A DNA stretch of 64,000 nt from Cydia pomonella (taxonomy: Eukaryota; Arthropoda; Insecta; Lepidoptera; Tortricidae). The stretch lies in contig NC_084717.1 of assembly GCF_033807575.1 (NCBI RefSeq), positions 12,339,692 through 12,403,691 of the forward strand. The letters run 5' to 3'. Positions within the stretch are counted from its first letter, which is position 1. Each line of letters opens with the position of its first letter. Below are positions 55,317 through 64,000 of this stretch, piece by piece. Position numbers and translations under genes: made by a program. Under the pieces are notes generated by a model, which ran no database searches, was not told where the DNA came from, and saw only the letters and a list, made by a program, of their open reading frames with translations.

Positions 55317-56639
55317 GTAAATAATATGAATATGACTGACCACATTTTGTTTCGGAATTGATCCTAAGTAAACAGAGAAATAATGCAAAGAATATATATT
55401 ATTTTACATGAGCTACTTTTAAAACCTACAGTCATGTGCCACGAGCATTACACGCACGAACGCCAATTGGCTTTTTCCCTAAAAAACCGTAATCGGCAAA
55501 TGCACGAAAAAGCAGGTACAAAAACTTGGCACAATACCGCACGCCTCGCGTGTCTTTGGAGCTCACATCACAGGCTAATTTGCGCGAAGCCGCACAAAGA
55601 AAAATGTGCTAATTAAAAAGCGAGGTACAAAGTGTCGTCTAACGGAACGGGAGCGGCTGTTTGTTGTCGTATCTGTGGTTAGGGTTGCTTTCCCGCGCTT
55701 TTTACTTTTGAGGTTATGTTGGTCGAGTTTAACTTTTATGTTTGGAAATGATTCGTAGCTGCAGCGTTTAAAACGGCGGGCATTAAGTTAATTGAAAATG
55801 CACTTTAACAATAATAAATAAATTGTATAATCGGACTTATGTAGAAATTCAGTTCTCTAAGTACTTAACTAGTGATTAAGGTAGATTGACACCTTTATTA
55901 CTTAAATGACCCGTATGTCTGCAACGCTAGCAACAATAATAATATGAGGACACCACACGAGCCACTGGAATATATTAGTTTAAATAAAATAAAAATATAA
56001 CTTAAAAAATCGTGAAGGAATTCTGATTATTCTGTCTAATATTGAATTAATTTTCTATGTCAACTGACGTAGTACGACGTTTACCTCCATAGTAAATTGG
56101 ATATAAATACTTACTGCTTTATATTATAATATTATATTTTAAACATATTTTGCAAAAACACGATAAAAACCTTTACCCAAGTACTTATTAACTAGCGTTC
56201 GTACAGTAACTCTAAGTAAATGTTTTACGAGTAGGTAAGGGTGTGTCCCAAAATTTTAATTTATTCTTACAAAAAATACAACCAGCTACAACAATACTCC
56301 CAACCATTCCCTTTTAGTTTATTCAACAACATAACGAGGCATTTCTTAACAAAACGCTAGATCAAGGATTGAAATATGGTCCAAAGGAAGCCCCTAGCGT
56401 AATGAGCTGATTCCTGAGTGAATGCATGTCACTGTTGCAAGCCAACAAAAGCCTTTACGTACTTGGTTTTCAAAGAGAAAATATACTCGCATCTCTAATG
56501 TGATAAGCGTCTCATTGGATTTGACAAGGCTAGGCTTATTATTATCACTAATAAGGGTTGCTTTTAAATATGATTATTGTATGTTGTCTGCATTTCTTCA
56601 ACACCGTTTGTCGAAAAGATACTGATAATTAATTATATT
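55317..56639. other. Non-coding stretch
   Basis: No gene or repeat recognised between the (GTCT)n-type repeat and the third LINE. Confidence 0.5.
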
Positions 56640-58257
56640 AGGACCCAAATTATCAAATTGCAGGTGAAGCAGGGGGGAATATCATTATTTATGCCACCGG
56701 TGACTTCAATTGACATCCTTAGAATAATCAATTCATTAAAAAATACAAGAAGCACTGGTTACGATGATATTGACACTAAGATTCTGAAAAGCGTTGGTTA
56801 CATAGTTGCATCAGTTATTAGTTATATAATGAACCTATGCATATTAAATGTAGTTTTCCCTGATAACCTAAAAATAACTAAAATAGTCCCACTTTATAAA
56901 AAAGGTGACAAAAATGACCTAGGGAATTATAGACCAATAGCATTGTTATCAATTATATCGAAAATTTTCGAGAAGGTGATTTATACAAATATCTACTATT
57001 ACTTTGAAACAAAAGGATTATTTGCTTCAGAACAAAAGGGTTTTCGTAAAAACCGCTCCATTGACGAAGCGATATATGAACTGGTGTCTAAAGTTGTAGT
57101 TGGCATGGACAAACGAATGCCTGTAACTGCAATATATATGGACTTAACGAAAGCGTTTGACTGTGTGCATCCCAAGATCTTAATAATATAAGCTTGAAAA
57201 ATATGGTGTTAGAGGTAACGTACTAAATCTAATTGAGTCATATATTAGTGATAGGAAGCAGTATACAGTAGTAACGAAGCTTTGTCATAAATCTAAAACA
57301 GAAATCACTTACATGTCAGGGTTAAGAGATTCATTTTATGGGGTTCCGCAAGGGAGCGTTCTAGGACCTCTGCTATTTATTATATATATAAATGATCTTC
57401 CCAAAGTTACTAAGAATCCAATGGTTCTCTTTGCGGATGATAGCACCGCCATTTTTACTGGGACATGTTTAAATAATGATGAGATTGACATTAATTATGA
57501 AATGAATTATGCTTTAGAATGTATTGTAAATTGGCTTAATGTAAACAACTTAATAATTAATATTGAAAAAATAAAGATTATGAATTTTAGACAAAGGAAG
57601 AACAAATTAGAACAGTTGGATGTCAAATATAATGGACAACAAATTAAAGAAGTCTCCAACACAACATTTTTGGGACTAGTTTTAGACATAAACATGAACT
57701 GGAAAGGTCAAATTGACAATGTTTGTAAAAAGCTGAGCCGTTACTCTTATGCACTGTTTATGTTAAAAAAAGTTGCTAGCCAGTCCGTTGTATTAACCGC
57801 TTATCATGCATACGTGTCTTCTACTCTTAGATATGGCATTATTTTCTGGGGTTATTCGACTGACTGGTATTTGGCTTTCAAAGCTCAGAAAAAATGTCTT
57901 AGAGCGACTCATCATCTGCTGCCCACGGTATCGTGCAAGTCATATTTTGTAAATTTAAAAATATTAACACTTCCTTGTATGTATATCTATGAATTAGTAG
58001 TTTTTGTAAAAATTCATCCTGATATCTTTCGACCCTTGCACAGTCAACGTTTGCAACACATGGTCTGTGCTCATCCGGCAAGAACTGCTCTATTGTCAAA
58101 AAGCGTTCTCGGTATGGCTCCCAGAGTGTACAACAAATTACCTGAACATATAAGGAGAATGTGTGATATAACTATATTTAAAAAATCTGTAAAAGAATTT
58201 TTGTCCAGGATGGCTTTCTACTCCTGTAATGAATTTCTTACTGGAAACTTTGACTGA
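56640..58257 (+). pseudogene. Reverse transcriptase of the third LINE, broken by one frameshift
   Basis: First part (to about 57190): SIDILRIINSLKNTRSTGYDDI, KKGDKNDLGNYRPIALLS, KGFRKNRSIDEAI, IYMDLTKAFDCV. The frame then ends at a TAA at about 57189. The other frame carries on with KLEKYGVRGN, YGVPQGSVLGPLLF, FADD (57430-57441), the thumb, and LGMAPRVYNKLPEHIR to the stop at 58257. The break is a small indel near 57185-57200. All catalytic motifs remain. FADD in place of YADD is common in related elements. The family is a CR1/Jockey-like non-LTR retrotransposon. Confidence 0.85.
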
Positions 58258-58567
58258 CTAATACATAAACTATTATTATTTTATTTGGAAATTGTATTTT
58301 TTTTTAATTCTTATTATTTTATAGTGACATTGCTGGAAGTTTTAATTAATTGTTAGTTAAAATTGTTGATAAGTGTTAATTGTATTTTGTGGACATTTAA
58401 TTCTGTTGTAATTTAGTGCATGTTGCATGCTAATTGATATTATCAATGAAACCTAATTTCGTATGCCCGGGTACGACATAGTGAAACAAGCAAATGTATA
58501 ACCATCATATGCAATATCATGTTGTATACACCTATGTTCGACGAATAAAGTATTTGTATTTGTATTT
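56640..58567 (+). mobile_element. Third LINE, 5'-truncated (plus strand)
   Basis: An RT-only fragment followed by a 3' UTR that ends GAATAAAGTATTTGTATTTG, a (TTTGTA)n-type LINE tail at about 58543-58567. The endonuclease and ORF1 are absent. Confidence 0.75.
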
Positions 58568-59794
58568 TTATGTGTACTTGTTTTTAATTTCTTTTTTTTT
58601 ACTATATTAGGTTTTAAAACGGAAAAGCCGTGCGCACTTATAATGCTTGTTGGGCTTCGCGGTTGGTTTTTTTTTGGAAAACCATCCATCTGTTATAAGC
58701 ACACGTATAAAAGATGGTAAAACTCATCCGAATTTAAACTAAGTAATTAAGTTTATTGTTGCTATATGAGAACATACTTTGAAAAGTCTCATTGTTAAGA
58801 TATTAATAACAATTACATGCAATACTGCAGTAGCCTCTATGTATATATTATTATGATATCCGATCACACCAATCAATAATTAACAAGTAATTCGGCATAT
58901 TCGACTAGTTTGTATATGTAGTCATTGTAATATTTTGTATTTGTTCCAGATTCCAGATGGGTTGGGGCTGCATCAAAAATTAAAAGCCTTTTAATGACGA
59001 CCGCCTGCCTCCGGCGATGACTGCTGTCTGCAATACGGATTCAACAATACTATTTTAATTTTAATATATATCATATCATTTGTTCAGTAATAATCATACA
59101 TTGTCATTGGCATATATGTCACTTAAGGAAAAGTTAATTCAGAATTAAATGAAATAAAAATTACAATGTCAATTAGGATAAAGATTAAAATGTTAATAAT
59201 TTTTAAAATAGATACAAAAAATGTCAGGTACAGCTTGTATTTTTGATATGACCGCATAATCAAAGGGTAGTTAGTTCAGGCTTTATTGAAAACACTTTCA
59301 TAGGTTTTATAAAAGAAATAGACGACTTTTTTTTTCATATAAAATATACTTTGTTTTAACTCGAAACGTTGCTTGAAATGACGCGACTTCACAACACAAC
59401 TGAAAAATTGAAAAAAATTCCAAAAATAATTATGCTACAAAAAACTTTCAGAGTCGTTTTATAGCACTAAAAACTACGTCTAGTTTAAGTGTCTGGTTAA
59501 TCAAATTAAAAATACACAGTGTAACGTGTATAAGTTACAAATGAATGCAAACTTGTAAAGAGGATGATGATGAGAGGAGGACGAAAAGATAAAAATGTAC
59601 CTACTTCATTTCTCAGTAATTGTATTTTCAATTTTCATAGCTATTTAGAACAATGAAGACGTAGGCATTATTGATTTTGATAGGGTACAGATAAATGGTT
59701 CCCATTTTTTTTTCATTTAGGTAACCTATACGCATACATCATAGACATACGAATTTTAAAAAGTATGGATCATCACAAAAGGTTTGCCTATATT
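58568..59794. other. Non-coding stretch
   Basis: AT-rich; nothing recognised. Confidence 0.5.
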
Positions 59795-60243
59795 CTTATA
59801 TTTCTTATGTAGTGCTTCAAAAATGTTTGCGGAGGCGCGCACAGACGGGTTTCACGCCATCATACGCAAAAGAACTGCCTCGCTAGTGAGTAGGATGCGG
59901 AGCAGTTCTAACGGCATCCTGAAAATGTTTGTAGGAAAGCCTGATTCTCCCATGCACAAACATATTAATAAATTAATGATCATGGGTAGTTTAATTGCGT
60001 GCATTTTAATTTAATTTAGTTATTTTATTGTGCATTTCAAGTTAATTTATTTATATTATTGTGAATTTAAATTTAATTTATTTATTTACTGTGACCGTTA
60101 ATCTAATTTATTGCGGATTCTTATTTAATTAATTTAATTAATTTATTATTTAAAATATTAACAATAGATTTTAAGTCACTATGTACCTAACCACAATGGA
60201 TCCTAGTTATCTGAATAAAGAAAATTTATTATTATTATTATAT
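59795..60243 (+). mobile_element. LINE 3' stub (ORF2 C-terminus and tail)
   Basis: About 65 codons reading FAEARTDGFHAIIRKRTASL then LVSRMRSSSNGILK, a pattern found at the C-terminus of lepidopteran LINE ORF2 proteins. The AT-rich 3' UTR ends in GAATAAAG and an ATT microsatellite (about 60215-60241). Confidence 0.6.
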
Positions 60244-60366
60244 TAAAACTCGGGACTCTTCAATACACAGAATCAACAGTATTTTGGAAATAATATTTCT
60301 AAAGTAAACCTTTTAAATTAAAACAGTTAGATGTATAAATATTATAGAACATTATAGAACATTATT

Positions 60367-60602
60367 ACACAAATTGACTAAGTCCCACAGTAAGCTCAAT
60401 AAGGCTTGTGTTGAGGGTACTTAGACAACGATATATATAATATATAAATATTTATAAATACTTAAATACATAGAAAACCCCCATGACTCAGGAACAAATA
60501 TCCATGCTCATCACACGAATAAATGCCCTTACCAGGATTTGAACCCGGGACCATCAGCTTCGTAGGCAGGGTCACTACCCACTAGGCCAAACCGGTCGTC
60601 TG
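60367..60602 (-). mobile_element. tRNA-derived SINE, family A, full length
   Basis: Minus strand starts GACGACCGGTTTGGCCTAGT (A box), then TCCCGGGTTCAAATCCTGG (B box), a TTTATTCGTGTGATGAGCAT body, and ends in GTGGGACTTAGTCAATTTGTGT. Homologous pieces lie at 3.7, 11.4, 17.5 and 54.2 kb. Confidence 0.8.
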
Positions 60603-61228
60603 TGATAAGTAGTTCGTTATTGTGAAATTAAATCGGTTAAGGGCGATCGGGATAAATGCGACTATGGGGTTATTGTTTCTATTTGTGTTATTATTTTAAT
60701 AACAGCAACATGAATTACGAGAGCTCCCGTCCTGAAATGCTAAAATCAGGAGCTACTACTACAGTACTCGGAAATAAAGTGTAATCGTATTCGAGAAATA
60801 ACAAATTGACGCAATAACCCCATATGCATCCATATGTATCTCGGTTGAACTTACTTACACTGTCATTAAAATGCCAGTTAATATTTTACACAGAGTCAAT
60901 TCTCGCATAACACCGTCCCAGTAAGTGCTTCTCTTCTTAAAACCATAGGTGGTTTTATCGACAACCGCCGGAACAATACTTCGATCAATGTTCCCGATGA
61001 TTGCTCTCATGTTATATTCAGACGCTTTCTGCAAATCAAATGCCAAGCAAATCTCCGTTCTTTTAAGAATACCTAGTGGACTTTTTAGCATACTTATTGT
61101 TTTTATAATGCTTTCTGGAAATATGATAAATTGATTTTTTTTTTCGGCATGGTTTGATTTTTCCGGCTAAAAGGGTTCTATAAATCATGTTATAATTTAA
61201 AACGAATATAAATATGTAATATCTAAAT

Positions 61229-61330
61229 TACTAGTTGTCATATAGGTAGTAAATTATATCTCATTTAATTTATTTATTATACTAGTTGTCATATAGGTAG
61301 TAAATTATATGTCATTTAATTTATTTATTA
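61229..61330. repeat. Tandem duplication, 2 x 51 bp
   Basis: TACTAGTTGTCATATAGGTA repeats after 51 bases with one difference noted (ATCTC/ATGTC). Confidence 0.8.
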
Positions 61331-61646
61331 TTCAGTCAATAAATAATTTCTATTTCTATTAATTTGAGAAAAAATAGTTATCTCATTTTACATACATCAT
61401 CATCACTTACTTACCACCATTACTTGAATAGTAAAAATATTCTAGGAATATGCAATCATTAAAAAAACGTTTTAATTAAAAGTATTTTTACCAAAACAAC
61501 AATTCGACTATACGAGTATTTTTATTGTAAATAAATATTTTTATTTGCTTAGGTACCTTCGACTTTTAAGTAGATAACACCAAACCCATGAGCTAAAAAG
61601 ATTCAATATTTTTATTCAAACCAATCCGTCACTATGTAACATATAT

Positions 61647-62052
61647 GTTAACGGCACCAATTATGGAACATTTAAGGGAAATTTTGGAGTGTTTTGATAT
61701 TTCATCGACCCCTGTATATGTACCCCTGTGTGTGTGTGTTTCTACCGCTTAACGGTTTAAAAGTTGAATGTCCAATTTGTCCTTTTTATTTTCTATGTAT
61801 TAAATGAAAGCTACTGCAATTGGTTTTAATATTATTAACCAATTCAAACTGGTTTTTTGCTCCAGTCATGGGATGTATGGCGCCATTCTTTTTCAAAATA
61901 ACAAATATCAATGAAAAATTAAACTTAAGCAGCTCTTTGTCTCTTGTTAATGGTAAAATGTTACCAGCGATTATAAACTGATTGTAAATACTTGTTTTAC
62001 AGGATTTGTCTATACCATCACATTACTTTTGCCTGTTCCATTATAGGGGTGT
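61647..62052 (+). repeat. Interspersed repeat D, copy 2
   Basis: GTTAACGGCACCAATTATGG ... CCTGTTCCATTATAGGGGTG, with an extra (GT)n patch near 61730. Confidence 0.75.
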
Positions 62053-62100
62053 ACATATATACGTAATAATAATAAGTAATTGTGTATTACTTAGGGACTT

Positions 62101-62200
62101 TTTTATACTACGAAGGTGGCAAACAAGCACACGGCCCGCCTAATGGTAAGTAGTCTCCGTAGTTTATGTACTCATAGTGTTGTGTTCCTGCCGGTGAGCA
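62101..62200 (+). repeat. Interspersed repeat F, partial
   Basis: TTATACTACGAAGGTGGCAA and CACGGCCCGCCTAATGGTAA. Confidence 0.65.
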
Positions 62201-63490
62201 AGGTTGTTAGAGCTCAACGAGGGGCGCATGTCACTTGAGTTGCAGGCGTACATAGGCTACGGAGACTTATATAACATTGTGTTCTAATTAATGTATAAAA
62301 TACAACCTAATATAACTACTACTATAACCAGAGTTATACAAACCGATGAATACTAGAAACGCCCACTCAAAACATTTCAATGACGCTACAGGGCCAAGTG
62401 CTGCATCGCGTCGCGTCACATCGTCATTTGCGTCACCGCGTCACTCGCGTCACTTTTTCAAAAGGCTACAATAGCGATCGTAATTGGCATCGGCAACACG
62501 TGACGCGAAGTGGCAATCTAGGGCTGCTCTTGGCGCTAATTAAGCCCTTACAACTAGTGGGGCTTACTAATGATAGTTGTTTGGGGTTCCGCTGAAACTA
62601 TCATGTTACGTCAGACATTAAATTTTAAAATAGGTATAGGAGTATGTTTAAGAATTTTTAAATAAAAACATAAAAGTTAGAGTCCGAAGCAAGATCGGTT
62701 CTCCTTACAAAAGTAGTTATGCTCTCATTTTAAAACGACTCCCTAGATTGCTCTGAAACTTTGCACTTACAATGGAATAAGAATACCTGTAATTATTTTA
62801 TGTAGCCATAACTATGTATGTCAGATATAACAGTTAAAAAAATAAAGCGAATTTATGTTTTTCATACAAAACTTGTTTCTGCTCTTTTTCCTTTGTTTTA
62901 TAAGCTGGAGCTATATAAACTAATTATTAGCATAAATATACCTCATATCATTGTATGTGCAATGTTTCATTACAATCCAACACGCAGTTTTAAAATTAGA
63001 ACGAAACTCCATTTGTACGTGAAGGTGAAATTCGGCCGAGCTTTCTGCGGACTTTTCAGTGCCAAAATATCTGTGGTAAAATTGGTCGCTCTTAGCCCTA
63101 ATCGTTAGAATTTTAACTAACTATATGTATTAATATAATTATCGTTATGATTAACATAAGACAACAAGCCAAAGAACGATGTTACGAGTATAATGGAATT
63201 TAAACTGTCGTGAGTCATGCTAACATTAAACTAGTTTTAAGGTTTAACTCACGTATTTTTAGACACGCTTCTGAGATTACAATTGATTCGAAAAGGGACG
63301 AAGTCAAGTGGCCTCTTCTCCTTACGAACGTAGTCCCCATTTTCCCCTCTTGATTAATATCCAGAAAGATAATACTTTATAGAAATTATTTTTGGGAAAT
63401 TTTAATACTAGGAAGCCTAGCCAAGTGACAATGGTTTGTAGGAAACGCCAATCGAAACTTAATTAATATCTGAAATAACATTTGTTATCC

Positions 63491-63681
63491 GTACCCCTAG
63501 TGTAAATTTTATCGACATCATAACGTGACGAACGCGTTTGCGTTAAGTCTCATTTTGTATAGGATTTTGAGTTTCCAAAACGTCCCGCTTGGCGCGCTCT
63601 TTCTAAATCCAATACAAAATGAGACTAAACGCAAACGCGTACGTCACGTTTCAAAATCGAATTTATTTACACTAGGGGTAC
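63491..63681. mobile_element. Palindromic MITE, tandem copy 1
   Basis: GTACCCCTAGTGTAAATTTT ... TTTACACTAGGGGTAC. Interior arms TTTGCGTTAAGTCTCATTTTG and CAAAATGAGACTAAACGCAAA pair. Confidence 0.8.
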
Positions 63682-63682
63682 A

Positions 63683-63872
63683 GTACCCCTAGTGTAAATT
63701 TGATCGACATCATAACGTGACGAACGCGTTTGCGTTAAGTCTCATTTTGTATAGGATTTTGAGTTTCCAAAACGTCCCGCTTGGCGCGCTCTTTCTAAAT
63801 CCAATACAAAATGAGACTAAACGCAAACGCGTACGTCACGTTTCGAAATCGAATTTATTTACACTAGGGATA
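63683..63872. mobile_element. Palindromic MITE, tandem copy 2
   Basis: Nearly identical to 63491-63681, in the same orientation one base later (period 192). A frame of 64 codons in it is not a gene. Confidence 0.8.
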
Positions 63873-64000
63873 CTGATATATTTTACTTTCCGACTAACGT
63901 TTGGCCCCTGATATAATAATAAGGTGCAATACCTATGACACGATTTTCAAGTACCTAAACATACGGAACAAATATATATATAAACAATTAAATACGGCTG

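Larger units (their letters stand above)
60603..63490. other. Non-coding stretch with repeats
   Basis: Holds the 51-bp tandem repeat (61229), repeat D (61647) and repeat F (62101). GCGTCAC recurs several times at 62395-62455. The frame at 62818-63108 has no recognisable domain. Confidence 0.5.

Noticed and set aside
59784..60014. A small independent gene of 76 codons
   Set aside because: The sequence pattern is a LINE ORF2 C-terminus followed by a LINE tail.
63717..63911. A 64-codon frame
   Set aside because: Lies inside a palindromic MITE.

Overview
The window is AT-rich animal DNA, almost certainly from a moth or butterfly. It is saturated with repeat families typical of lepidopteran genomes: (GTCT)n-associated interspersed repeats, two tRNA-derived SINE families, foldback MITEs and several LINE clades. 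I see no convincing host gene or host exon. Nearly all recognisable coding sequence belongs to mobile elements. Family names come from reading motifs by eye; no database search was run.

Region 1-27,100 is repeat-rich intergenic DNA. It holds pieces of (GTCT)n-type repeats, SINEs, MITEs (one SINE is split by a MITE; one Harbinger-like MITE has a TTA duplication) and LINE 3' ends.

Region 27,125-46,625 is the centre of the window. A CR1/Jockey-type LINE on the minus strand is split inside its endonuclease domain by a complete Polinton/Maverick (polintovirus-like) element at 30,055-45,508 (15,454 bp). The Polinton begins AG and ends CT on the plus strand (AG on both inverted ends). It has inverted repeats of about 625 bp and is flanked by a perfect 6-bp target duplication, TGTGTT. 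Removing the element and one duplication leaves the LINE frame open across the junction, so the insertion looks recent. The Polinton carries every core gene in an unbroken frame. On the minus strand are a phospholipase A2-adenain protease fusion, penton (minor capsid), a small basic ORF, double jelly-roll major capsid, an unknown protein and protein-primed DNA polymerase B. On the plus strand are an A32-type packaging ATPase, an acidic DUF8207-like protein, a coiled-coil protein and a chromodomain integrase. A last minus-strand gene is probably spliced and shows weak Bcl-2-like features. Together these would supply replication (polymerase), integration (integrase), and capsid assembly, maturation and packaging (both capsid proteins, protease, ATPase), so this may be an integrated virus able to form particles. 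Its inverted repeats hold long C/G tracts with telomere-like strand polarity and a tRNA-like foldback.

Region 46,680-64,000 has a decayed PD-(D/E)XK nuclease-like fragment, a second 5'-truncated LINE (minus, 48.6-50.2 kb), an inverted pair of (GTCT)n repeats (50.3 and 54.7 kb), a third LINE with one frameshift (plus, 56.6-58.6 kb), a LINE 3' stub (59.8-60.2 kb), SINEs, and a head-to-tail pair of palindromic MITEs at 63.5-63.9 kb.
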